Of a stretch of 42,785 nt of DNA, positions 1 through 6,694 are shown in pieces. A program made the position numbers and the translations under genes. Below the pieces are notes generated by a model. It saw nothing but the letters and a program-made list of their open reading frames with translations. It was not told the DNA's origin and searched no databases. Positions within the stretch are counted from its first letter, which is position 1. Every line of letters starts with the position of its first letter. Origin of the DNA: UBA8522 sp035528895 (GTDB lineage Bacteria; Acidobacteriota; Aminicenantia; Aminicenantales; UBA8522); contig DATKXS010000084.1 in NCBI GenBank assembly GCA_035528895.1, positions 1 to 42,785 of the forward strand. Direction: 5' to 3'.

Positions 1-194
1 AGACTCAATTCCATTATGTCTTTTTGTTGAATCCTAAGCTGACTTGTCTCCCATGAATACCACAGGATAGCAAGAAGCGTAAGGAATAAAACGTAGGGGC
101 CTATAAGGTTAAGTTCTTTGGGTATAAAAATCCTAACAGGGACATAAGCCACCACTGCACAAATTAAAATGATCAACCGCGTCTTTTTCGTCAT
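1..194 (-). CDS. small membrane protein, C-terminus cut by window edge
   Basis: A reading frame starts at ATG 194 on the minus strand and is still open at base 1 (64 codons visible). It begins MTKKTRLIILICAVVAY and has two hydrophobic stretches, about residues 7-24 and 32-48. It therefore looks like a small inner-membrane protein with two membrane segments, followed by a polar tail (ETSQLRIQQKD). A purine-rich GAGGGGAAG ribosome site lies just upstream of the ATG, as in the other genes of this left-end run. I do not recognise the family and infer no function. Confidence 0.55.
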   Translation of the reverse strand, partial: MTKKTRLIILICAVVAYVPVRIFIPKELNLIGPYVLFLTLLAILWYSWETSQLRIQQKDIMELS

Positions 195-278
195 GAGAAT
201 TCTTCCCCTCCCTTGCAAATTCTTATGCTAGGAATGCTAACCCCATTTGGGCAGTCTGTCAATGCCCATGCCTCACGT

Positions 279-310
279 GGGGCCTCTGGCCTCCAAGCCC
301 CTTATTTTTT
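279..310. terminator. hairpin plus T-run between two minus-strand genes
   Basis: GGGGC (279-283) can pair with GCCCC (297-301) around a 13-nt loop. On the plus strand TTATTTTTT follows. The T-run is on the plus-strand side, so it is not a classical terminator for the minus-strand gene ending at 309, although the hairpin itself would form in either RNA. The loop carries the 13-bp motif that recurs at 816-828. Confidence 0.35.
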
Positions 311-779
311 AGCGTCTATCCTGGCTTAACTCCTGGATTATCTTTTTTAGGTTCTCTTGCTCATAAAACGAATTATCCGCCACGAAGTTCTCACTCGTGC
401 GCAGACTTCCAGCATACAGTCTCACTTCTTCATAGTATGGCAAGGTAAGTCTTCGCATTAGCTCAACAAATTCTCGCATATCTTTTACTCGCGGCCCTTT
501 ATAATCTTTCATAAGAAGCGGACCCAGGTCCAAGAAACACAACAACCAAGTATACCCACCTTCCCCCGTGAAGTGGGTTAGTGGCGTGCTGTTGCTACCT
601 GGGTATTCACGGTCTGGATAAAAGTAACACTTTGGGTCGGCATGAACGATTTTGAATCCATATTGAGAGTTATACATCGTATCATCGCCCTGCTCTAGCC
701 ACTCGACCCACCCATCCCGCGGCGATTTAATAGTTTCTCCGCACTTATCGCAGATAAATTGTTTTAACGGTTCTAACAT
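309..779 (-). CDS. hypothetical protein with N-terminal CxxC
   Basis: A 156-residue soluble protein of unknown function. It starts MLEPLKQFICDKCGETI, and the single CDKC knuckle near residues 10-13 resembles half of a zinc ribbon. The middle is rich in aromatic residues (YNSQYGFKIVHADPKCYFYPDREYP) and a charged helical C-terminus follows. No membrane segment or signal peptide is visible. AAAGGAGGAGCT directly precedes the ATG, a textbook ribosome site. It belongs to the AT-richer minus-strand run of small genes at 1-2.6 kb. I recognise no family with confidence; small cargo of a mobile element is the most economical guess. Confidence 0.7.
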   Translation of the reverse strand: MLEPLKQFICDKCGETIKSPRDGWVEWLEQGDDTMYNSQYGFKIVHADPKCYFYPDREYPGSNSTPLTHFTGEGGYTWLLCFLDLGPLLMKDYKGPRVKDMREFVELMRRLTLPYYEEVRLYAGSLRTSENFVADNSFYEQENLKKIIQELSQDRR

Positions 780-815
780 AGCTCCTCCTTTCTTTTATTT
801 CTCTTCTTAAATGGA

Positions 816-828
816 CCTCTGGCCTCCA
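816..828. repeat. second copy of 13-bp motif CCTCTGGCCTCCA
   Basis: The same 13 bases occur at 283-295. Each copy lies within 30 bp beyond the stop codon of a minus-strand gene (stops at 309 and 840). The surrounding bases are also similar (GG.CCTCTGGCCTCCA.GC.CC), which suggests duplication of a gene-end cassette or a small intergenic repeat. Confidence 0.5.
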
Positions 829-839
829 TGCGCCTCATT

Positions 840-1049
840 TCAAATTTCACTAAAATGTTTAAGAGCTTTTCTAATTGGCTCTAACTTTTTTGGGGGACAG
901 GGATTAGCTCTCTTGAGTTCATATAATCTATTTGGTGCTTTCCTAAGTTTTAACCCACATATCTCTTTCACATGAGCAATCCAGCATGGTTTTACCGTGA
1001 ATCCATAGCTCTCTTTTACCCATTTTTGAATTTGTTTATACGTTGCCAT
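840..1049 (-). CDS. conserved small basic protein of unknown function
   Basis: A 69-residue basic protein, MATYKQIQKWVKESYGFTV, followed by KPCWIAHVKEICGLKLRKAPNR and a C-terminal block NPCPPKKLEPIRKALKHF. From memory, the pattern YK.IQ..V...YGF..K.CWIAHVKE..GL..RKAPNR..NPCPP is a widespread small-protein family in mobile and phage-related contexts. It is sometimes labelled RNA methyltransferase without support, since there is no room for a catalytic domain. AAGGAGGT followed by TGGCAT precedes the ATG, a near-perfect Shine-Dalgarno site. A nucleic-acid-binding accessory role is inference only. Confidence 0.72.
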   Translation of the reverse strand: MATYKQIQKWVKESYGFTVKPCWIAHVKEICGLKLRKAPNRLYELKRANPCPPKKLEPIRKALKHFSEI

Positions 1050-1150
1050 ATGCCAACCTCCTTAGACTTATCCCTCTATTTATATAGACGCAGCAAGTGC
1101 TAACTTTTCTCTCACCGAATCTCAGTGTGTTCCCCTAATCGGTCTTACTT

Positions 1151-1315
1151 CTACTTCATTGAGATCCGGTAGAGAGAGGACCTGATGTCGTTGAACAGAC
1201 AATCCCCTTTCGGAGGTGTTACGTCGTACTGGACCCAGAACTGGCATCGTTCTTTGACACAAGGTCTAACCTCAGGGCTTGCGGACATGATGGGACAAAT
1301 TTTTCGATAAGCCAT
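1151..1315 (-). CDS. small Cys-rich protein
   Basis: A 54-residue protein beginning MAYRKICPIMSASPEVRPC. Its four cysteines are spaced C-x11-C-x4-C-x13-C and the motif CVKERCQFWV is included. The CPxMS...PC...C.FW pattern is typical of small putative metal-binding proteins in phages and integrative elements, though I cannot name the family. I chose ATG 1315 over the longer frame from 1366 because GGAGGAGGAGGT lies immediately upstream of 1315, and the extra 17 residues are mostly that ribosome site being translated. Confidence 0.62.
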   Translation of the reverse strand: MAYRKICPIMSASPEVRPCVKERCQFWVQYDVTPPKGDCLFNDIRSSLYRISMK

Positions 1316-1409
1316 CGTTCGACCTCCTCCTCCCTCAACGTTACTCTGATCCGAAGGTGCTATCAATCGATCCGGGCGGAACTACTCCCCCTTCTCCAGC
1401 CTTTGCTGT

Positions 1410-1679
1410 TTATCTTTTCCGAGAAATCTTTATCCCCCCCAACCTCATCCCCTTCTCCATCTTCTCTAACAGGTATTGGGCAAGAGATTCTGTTTGGCCG
1501 ACTACCCGATAGAGTCCCGCCTCCGAAGAGAGGTTGTTTGCCTTTTGGCACGTGAAATCGAAATCTCTCCGACGCTGCCTGCTCATCCATCCAGACCAGT
1601 GGTCGTCCATTTCATGAAGCAACCCCTCGGTTGTTTGGATCAAAACCGTTTGGTTCTTGCTGGGTTTCCATGTTCCCAT
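1410..1679 (-). CDS. hypothetical protein, 89 aa
   Basis: A small protein beginning MGTWKPSKNQTVLIQTTEGL with a basic C-terminus (GGIKISRKR). No membrane segment or cysteine cluster is visible; one WSGWMSRQRRRDFD segment is rich in Trp and Arg. ATG 1679 is preceded by GGAGGT at good spacing, so I prefer it to the longer frame starting at 1703. It is the gene immediately downstream, on the same strand, of the palindrome cluster at 1.81-2.04 kb and the replication-like gene at 2055-2579. Function unknown. Confidence 0.6.
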   Translation of the reverse strand: MGTWKPSKNQTVLIQTTEGLLHEMDDHWSGWMSRQRRRDFDFTCQKANNLSSEAGLYRVVGQTESLAQYLLEKMEKGMRLGGIKISRKR

Positions 1680-1807
1680 GTTCCACCTCCTTCCTTCAAA
1701 CACTACTCCCCCCCGATGGAACTGTCAATCGGAACTACATCTCTTCTCCTGCCGTCCCGAGGGAAACAACAATTTCAAATTATTGTTTTGCTCGTCCTTC
1801 TCTCCCT

Positions 1808-1831
1808 CTGCTATTTAAGCTTAAATAGCAG
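1808..1831. other. perfect 24-bp palindrome
   Basis: The half-site CTGCTATTTAAG (1808-1819) is followed directly by its exact reverse complement (1820-1831), with no loop. A palindrome without a loop suits a dimeric DNA-binding protein or a cruciform better than an RNA hairpin. It lies about 130 bp upstream of the gene starting at 1679 (minus strand), in a 375-bp stretch without genes. Confidence 0.7.
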
Positions 1832-1887
1832 CCTTCACCAAACCAGTCTCTTTTCTTCCTTCGGTTGTCAGGATGAGCTGACTGAGA

Positions 1888-1966
1888 GGCAGGCCTTTGG
1901 CCTGCCGAGTTCTCGGCCGGAAGCGTTGTCCGAAGAATGAGGACAGCGCGAGGGCGGAGAACTTGG
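1888..1966. other. strongly structured segment, candidate ncRNA or DNA hairpin
   Basis: Two mutually overlapping structures are visible. First, GGCAGGCC (1888-1895), TTT, GGCCTGCC (1899-1906) is an 8-bp hairpin. Second, a long hairpin runs 1905-1966: CCGAGTTCTC (1905-1914) pairs with GAGAACTTGG (1957-1966, one G-U), GCC (1916-1918) with GGC (1953-1955), and GCGTTGTCC (1923-1931) with GGACAGCGC (1941-1949, one G-U), around the 9-nt loop GAAGAATGA. The two share bases 1905-1906, so they may compete. No T-run follows on either strand, so a simple terminator is unlikely. Confidence 0.55.
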
Positions 1967-2000
1967 TCGATCTGAGATGCTTTGAAGTGTCACGGCGGGG

Positions 2001-2044
2001 AAGCAGCGTATTATATCTCGCTACGCTCGATATAATACGCGCTT
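2001..2044. repeat. long AT-rich inverted repeat
   Basis: GCGTATTATATC (2006-2017) pairs perfectly with GATATAATACGC (2029-2040) around an 11-nt loop. The stem extends outward through AAGC (2001-2004) with GCTT (2041-2044) after a one-base bulge, making 16 bp. It sits 10 bp past the stop codon of the replication-like gene on the minus strand. It could be a terminator-like stem, a protein-binding site or part of an origin. Confidence 0.6.
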
Positions 2045-2054
2045 CCTATATATC

Positions 2055-2579
2055 TCAATATATCTCTTCTTTTTGTCTTATTAAGGCCGAGAAACCTCGG
2101 GGTTGTAATCCCGTGATTTCCCGGGGTTCCGTCTGAGGAACGCGTTTTTTTGCGTGTTTTCTGCATTTCTCTATTTCCTTCTCCCGTTTCTTCCGCTTCC
2201 CTGCGGTCGTCCACCATTTCTTGACATCTTTCATTGTGTATATGTTGTAGACCCCAAAGCCTATTTCCCGAGCCTGCCGTCTCACCGCGAGCAGACCGAC
2301 TTCCTTCAACTCGCCGATGCGCTTCCTTACTTGGTCTTCCGAAACACCTAAGTAATCAGCTAACGTCTTTTGGTCTGGAAAGCACTCGGGCTCTTCTCCC
2401 GGCTTCCGTGCATGATACCGAAGCACACACCAGAGCCTGAACGCGCCGTCCGACAGCGCTTCTCCTGCGAGTATGATCTCCTCCGGCACTGGTGTGACCC
2501 AGGTGCCTTCAAATATAAGAAGCGACCCTCCTTTATGCTTCCTCACTATCTCCTCCAGCTTTCTTTCATATTCATCCAT
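2055..2579 (-). CDS. winged-helix replication/partition-type protein
   Basis: A 174-residue protein. After a charged N-terminal helix (MDEYERKLEEIVRKHKGG), residues about 40-110 read as a winged helix: the ALSDGAFRLWCVLRYHAR helix, then FPDQKTLADYLGVSEDQVRK (helix-turn-helix), then ELKEVGLLAV and a beta wing. This architecture is typical of phage and plasmid replication-initiation proteins (replisome organiser N-terminal domains), where the HTH binds origin DNA. The C-terminal half is highly basic (KKWWTTAGKRKKREKE) and could contact DNA or a helicase. GGAGGTTGTG precedes ATG 2579; the GTG at 2591 would overlap that site, so I reject it. It lies next to a set of large palindromes, which fits a rep-plus-origin arrangement; that link is inference. 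Confidence 0.7.
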   Translation of the reverse strand: MDEYERKLEEIVRKHKGGSLLIFEGTWVTPVPEEIILAGEALSDGAFRLWCVLRYHARKPGEEPECFPDQKTLADYLGVSEDQVRKRIGELKEVGLLAVRRQAREIGFGVYNIYTMKDVKKWWTTAGKRKKREKEIEKCRKHAKKRVPQTEPREITGLQPRGFSALIRQKEEIY

Positions 2580-2594
2580 CACAACCTCCACCTG

Positions 2595-2610
2595 TCTGCC
2601 GGTCGGCAGA
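2595..2610. other. inverted repeat upstream of the replication-like gene
   Basis: TCTGCC (2595-2600), GGTC, GGCAGA (2605-2610) is a 6-bp-arm inverted repeat just upstream of the ribosome site of the minus-strand gene starting at 2579. It may be an operator or a 5'-leader hairpin. Confidence 0.4.
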
Positions 2611-2684
2611 ACCGCATTAGGTTCGCCGGCTCTAATACTGTGCAGGCTCCAACACCTGTCGTATTTGTCTGATTTGAAATCTCA

Positions 2685-2696
2685 GGTCAATTGACC
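2685..2696. promoter_or_regulatory. 12-bp palindrome GGTCAATTGACC
   Basis: A perfect palindrome in the divergent region between the replication-like gene (minus) and the kinase gene (plus). Each strand also contains TTGACC, a -35-like hexamer, so a dimeric regulator here could govern either direction. No matching -10 box is convincing. Confidence 0.4.
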
Positions 2697-2790
2697 GGAT
2701 GTATCTTATAAAACCGAATACTAAGGCACCCTCCCCTATTTTCCCTTTTTGACCTGATTTTTTGGCACAAAAGGCGAGGTCTATATTCAA

Positions 2791-2820
2791 TTGACACTAT
2801 TATTCGTTCTTTGCTAATCT
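2791..2820 (+). promoter_or_regulatory. sigma70-like promoter of the kinase gene
   Basis: TTGACA (2791-2796), an 18-nt spacer, then TAATCT (2815-2820). The predicted start near 2827 leaves a roughly 23-nt leader with AAAGGGG ahead of the GTG at 2850. Confidence 0.55.
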
Positions 2821-2849
2821 ATGGCCACACCTGATAAAGGGGACCAACA

Positions 2850-5375
2850 GTGCCCATTAAGTGCCCGAAATGTCATTCTGAGAATTCCGACACCTTGAAA
2901 TTCTGTGGGGAGTGCGGCACGCAGCTTATTCCCCCATCCGAGGACATCCATCCAGGCGTTACAGAAACCCTTCAGATGCCCATCCATGAACTGACTACAG
3001 GTTCCACCTTCGCCGGCCGCTACCAGATCATCGAAGAGCTGGGCAAAGGAGGGATGGGCAAAGTATATAGAGTCCTGGACAAGAAGCTCAAAGAAGAGGT
3101 TGCCCTGAAGCTCATTAAGCCTGAGGTCGCTTCAGACAAAGAGACTATTGAAAGGTTCAGCAATGAAGTGAGGCTGGCCAGGAGGATCGGTCACAGGAAT
3201 GTCGGGCGGATGTTCGAGCTCATGCAGGATGAAGGGACTCATTTCATCACCATGGAATATGTCACCGGGGAAGACCTCAAGAGCTTCATCAGAAGGTCAC
3301 GACAATTGACAGTTGGGACAGCCATTGCCATAGCCAAGCAGGTATGCGAAGGATTGGCCGAGGCTCACAGGTTGGGGGTCGTCCATCGGGACCTCAAGCC
3401 CTCCAATATCATGATCGATAAGGAGGGGAATGCCCGGATCATGGATTTCGGCATCGCCCGGTCTCTCAAGGGGAAAGGCATCACCGGGGCCGGGATGATG
3501 ATTGGCACCCCAGAGTTCATGAGCCCGGAGCAGGTCGAGGGAAAAGACATCGACCAGAGGTCGGATATCTATTCGCTGGGCATCATCCTATATGAGATGG
3601 CAACAGGGAGAGTGCCCTTTGAAGGTGATACGGCCTTGAGCATCGCCATGAAGCATAAGGGAGAGATACCGAAGAACCCGAAGCAGTTAAATCCCAACAT
3701 CCCTGAGGACCTGAGCAGCGTTATTCTCAAATGCCTGGAAAAAGATAAAACCAATAGATATCAGACTGCAACTGAAGTCCGCTCCGAGCTGGGAAAAATC
3801 GAAAGGGGAATTCCAACCACGGAGCAGGTCATACCCGAGAAAAAGGCTTTCACTTCAAAGGAGATCACCGTCACTTTTGGTTTGAAAAAAATTCTCCTAC
3901 CCGCTCTTGGACTTTTGTTTCTTATCATAGCGGCGATCGTCATCATCTGGAAGGTTTTTCCTAAAAAAGAAGCGGCACCCGCAGCATCAGCCAAAAAATC
4001 CATTGCTGTACTCCCCTTTGTGGACTTGAGCCAAGCCCAAAACAACGAATACTTGTGCGATGGAATTTCAGAAACACTCATCAACACCTTGACCAATATC
4101 GAAGGCCTCTGGGTTCCGGCCAGAACCTCGGCATTTTTCTTCAAGGGGAAAACCCAGGACATCCGTGAGATCGGCCAGAAGCTCGGCGTGGAAAATGTGC
4201 TTGAAGGAAGCGTCCAGGTGGCCGGGGATAATCTCCGGGTCACAGCACGGATCAGCAATGCCCAAGATGGCCGCCAAGTCTGGTCGGAGATCTTTAATCG
4301 CAAAATGGCAGATATATTTACCATCCAGGATGGCATTGCCAAGGCCATAGTCACAGCGCTAAAGATTAAGCTATTGGGTGAAAAAGGCGCGCCTCTCATC
4401 AAGAATTATACCGAGAATCTTGAGGCCTATAATCTTTATTTACAGGGCCGCAATCTTTGGAACAAGCGGGATGAAGCGGACTTAATAAAATCTATTGAAT
4501 ATTTCGAGAAAGCGATTGAAATAGACCAAAATTATGCGCTTGCCTATACGGGCGTGGGAGACGCTTACTATATTCTTGGAAACAATGGCTTTTGGCCGGC
4601 TGAAAAGGCATTTCCAAAAGCTAAAGCAGCGCCATTAAAGGCACTAGGAATTGATGACAAACTCGCTGAGGCTCACGCTACTTTAGCAAGCATTATGTGT
4701 GAATATGATTGGGATTTTGTTGGGGCTGAGAAAGAATTCAAGCTGGCGATTGAACTTAATCCCGGTTATGCTACAGCCCACCAGTTCTATGCGGTCAGTT
4801 TGTCAAGCTTCGGCCGATACGAGGAGGCCATGAGAGAGATTAAGATAGCTCGGAATCTTGACCCTCTGTCGCCCAGGATAAGCACAGATGTGGGTCTTTT
4901 CCTGTATTTTGAACGCCGATATGGCCAGGCCCTTGAAGAATTGAACAAAGCGCTTGAAGTAGATCCCAGTCACTATGCAACTTACATATTTCTTGGATGG
5001 GCTTATGAAGCTAAGGGGAAATATGAAGAAGCCGTCAAATATTATCTTCGATACATAGAGCTCCGTGGAGGATCTAAAGACCGGGATCCTAATATCGCAG
5101 GTTGCTATGCGCTTATGGGAAAACGAGAAGAGGCGCAAAAAGTACTCAACAATATTATAGTGTATTCAAAAGGGAATTATGTACCATCCGTACCTATAGC
5201 ATCGGTTTTTTCAGCTCTTGGAGAGAAGGAACAGACCTTCGCTTGGCTTGAAAAAGCGTTACGTGAGCGCGACCCATATTTATTAATGTTTCTGATAACT
5301 TTACACAGGTTTGATCCGGTGCGCTCCGACCCGCGTTATGCGGCACTGCTGCGAAAAATAGGCTTAGAAAAATAA
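2850..5375 (+). CDS. membrane Ser/Thr protein kinase with TolB-like and TPR domains
   Basis: An 841-residue Hanks-type kinase that phosphorylates protein Ser/Thr. Domain order: a zinc ribbon (CPKC...CGEC, residues 5-23); the kinase domain, about 57-320, with GKGGMGKV (65-72), Lys87 in VALK, HRDLKPSN (179-186), DFG (199-201) and SPEQ (225-228); one membrane helix at about 345-368; a TolB/FlgO-like domain (IAVLPFVDLS onward, about 384-510); and TPR repeats to the end. The kinase is cytoplasmic and the TolB/TPR part probably periplasmic, which suits an envelope sensor. All catalytic residues are present. The start is GTG with AAAGGGG upstream. The TPR-coding third is visibly AT-richer than the kinase part, which suggests a mosaic gene. 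Partner and substrate are unknown. Confidence 0.93.
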   Translation: MPIKCPKCHSENSDTLKFCGECGTQLIPPSEDIHPGVTETLQMPIHELTTGSTFAGRYQIIEELGKGGMGKVYRVLDKKLKEEVALKLIKPEVASDKETIERFSNEVRLARRIGHRNVGRMFELMQDEGTHFITMEYVTGEDLKSFIRRSRQLTVGTAIAIAKQVCEGLAEAHRLGVVHRDLKPSNIMIDKEGNARIMDFGIARSLKGKGITGAGMMIGTPEFMSPEQVEGKDIDQRSDIYSLGIILYEMATGRVPFEGDTALSIAMKHKGEIPKNPKQLNPNIPEDLSSVILKCLEKDKTNRYQTATEVRSELGKIERGIPTTEQVIPEKKAFTSKEITVTFGLKKILLPALGLLFLIIAAIVIIWKVFPKKEAAPAASAKKSIAVLPFVDLSQAQNNEYLCDGISETLINTLTNIEGLWVPARTSAFFFKGKTQDIREIGQKLGVENVLEGSVQVAGDNLRVTARISNAQDGRQVWSEIFNRKMADIFTIQDGIAKAIVTALKIKLLGEKGAPLIKNYTENLEAYNLYLQGRNLWNKRDEADLIKSIEYFEKAIEIDQNYALAYTGVGDAYYILGNNGFWPAEKAFPKAKAAPLKALGIDDKLAEAHATLASIMCEYDWDFVGAEKEFKLAIELNPGYATAHQFYAVSLSSFGRYEEAMREIKIARNLDPLSPRISTDVGLFLYFERRYGQALEELNKALEVDPSHYATYIFLGWAYEAKGKYEEAVKYYLRYIELRGGSKDRDPNIAGCYALMGKREEAQKVLNNIIVYSKGNYVPSVPIASVFSALGEKEQTFAWLEKALRERDPYLLMFLITLHRFDPVRSDPRYAALLRKIGLEK

Positions 5376-5380
5376 ATTTC

Positions 5381-5536
5381 GAGACACCTGCAAATCATGA
5401 AGAATTCCTCACCCTCTGGAAAGACGCCGACCCTGGCCTTCCCGAGTTCGAGGATGCCAGGAATAGGCTGGCTGGGCTGGGGACTAAGCAAGAGACCGAA
5501 GACATTGAATCTGATATGCGATGCTATTGTGCCTGA
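5381..5536 (+). pseudogene. C-terminal remnant of a related TPR/kinase protein
   Basis: In a frame different from the kinase gene just upstream, this segment translates to a coherent peptide, NHEEFLTLWKDADPGLPEFE followed by DARNRLAGLGTKQE, ending at TGA 5534-5536. The (E)FL.LWKDADPG.PE.EDA..RLAGL tail is one I associate with the C-termini of TPR-type kinases of this bacterial group. The kinase at 2850-5375 ends in a different tail (RSDPRYAALLRKIGLEK) with its own stop. The scrap is therefore probably left from a duplicated or recombined paralogue. It has no start codon or ribosome site of its own. Confidence 0.5.
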
Positions 5537-5629
5537 GAAAAGTTCGAAAATTGGACATTAGTCCACCCCGCTTTTCTTTGACCCGCCCCCCCGTGGTCCA
5601 GATGACAAGATAAGAACCACTTGGGCAGT

Positions 5630-6694
5630 TTATTGCCGTGCTCCGTTCACAGACTCCAGGGTGACGATATCATTTCTGAACTCCGCGGACTCGAGATCCA
5701 GGTCCACGGGAGACAGCTCTTTTCCGTCCCAGCGGCTGGAATTGTCCTCGTGGGGGAGCTTCTCGATCATATAAGTGATGCCCCACTTGTCGAGGAAATA
5801 TTGCGTGTCCTTCTTGATCTGCTCCATCCGGAGGCGGTATTGACTGTGATAGGCATCCTTTCTGTCCACCTTGGAATAATCATGATTATGGAGGGCCTCA
5901 GCCTCGGGACAATAATGGATCTTATACCCCGCCTTCCGGACGCTCAGACTCAGATCCTTGTCTTCGTTGGCGATGAAGATCCCCCGCCCGGCGGTGATAT
6001 CGTCGAATCCTCCAGCCTGGTATAAGACTTCCCGGCTGGCCAGGAGAGCTGTCGTCGTATACCAAGGAACCTCTCCCCCCTTCATTGCTGGGGGATCATG
6101 TCTCTTCAAGTCAGCCAGCGGTCCCGACTTGATGAGCCCGATGCCGTAGACCCGGCCGTCCTTTTCGAGCGTTATCGTATGGGAACCGCAGTAATAGACC
6201 TTTTCCATCTCCGCTTTCAGGAGTTTAGCTCCCACCAGGCCGATTTTCGGATCCCGGGCCGCCCTCTCCTGGAGATGATTCAACCATCCGGGCAAGACGA
6301 GGACATCGTTATCCATCAGAACGATCCGGCTTCCCCTTGAAAAAGAGATGCCCTGGTTGCGCTGCCCCGTTGTTCCCGTGCTCTGCTTGTTATAGATGAT
6401 ATGGAGATTCCTATGGGCATCCTCGAGGGCGGTGATGACATCGCGCGTTTCCCGGCTCGACCCGACATCGCTCAGGATGATCTCGAAGGGTTCCGGAGTA
6501 TTATCGATGATCGATTCCACGCACCGCTTGGTGTCGGCTCCCCTTTCCGCGGAAATGATGACCACCGACGTCAGCCGGCTGAAATCCGGGCCGTGGACGG
6601 TGCCGTGCTGGTCGTGAGCCGTCCGCCGGTCGAGGTCCAAGGCCCGGCCGTCCCTATCCAAGAAAGAGTATCTCTGGGGCACATCCTTAAGCAT
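5630..6694 (-). CDS. family 2 glycosyltransferase
   Basis: A 354-residue GT-A-fold transferase that would move a sugar from a nucleotide-sugar donor. The GT2 core begins at residue 41 (LTSVVIISAE) with CVESIIDNTPEPFEIILSDV. The metal-binding DxD motif is in VLMDNDVLV (Asp128-Asp130) and the acid/base region is IANEDKDLS (Glu244-Asp245). About 40 residues precede the core. The acceptor is unknown; glycan or glycoprotein assembly is likely. Its ATG overlaps the stop of the large upstream gene (TGATG at 6692-6696), so the two are translationally coupled and probably act together. Confidence 0.9.
   Translation of the reverse strand: MLKDVPQRYSFLDRDGRALDLDRRTAHDQHGTVHGPDFSRLTSVVIISAERGADTKRCVESIIDNTPEPFEIILSDVGSSRETRDVITALEDAHRNLHIIYNKQSTGTTGQRNQGISFSRGSRIVLMDNDVLVLPGWLNHLQERAARDPKIGLVGAKLLKAEMEKVYYCGSHTITLEKDGRVYGIGLIKSGPLADLKRHDPPAMKGGEVPWYTTTALLASREVLYQAGGFDDITAGRGIFIANEDKDLSLSVRKAGYKIHYCPEAEALHNHDYSKVDRKDAYHSQYRLRMEQIKKDTQYFLDKWGITYMIEKLPHEDNSSRWDGKELSPVDLDLESAEFRNDIVTLESVNGARQ

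Noticed and set aside
1476..1940. 154-codon plus-strand frame across the palindrome region
   Set aside because: Low-complexity Ser/Leu/Pro translation without ribosome site; it opposes the gene at 1410-1679 and runs through the inverted repeats.
1888..1966. Ordinary Rho-independent terminator for the replication-like gene
   Set aside because: The stems are strong but no T-run follows in the transcribed direction, and several larger palindromes lie alongside, so I describe it as a structured element instead.
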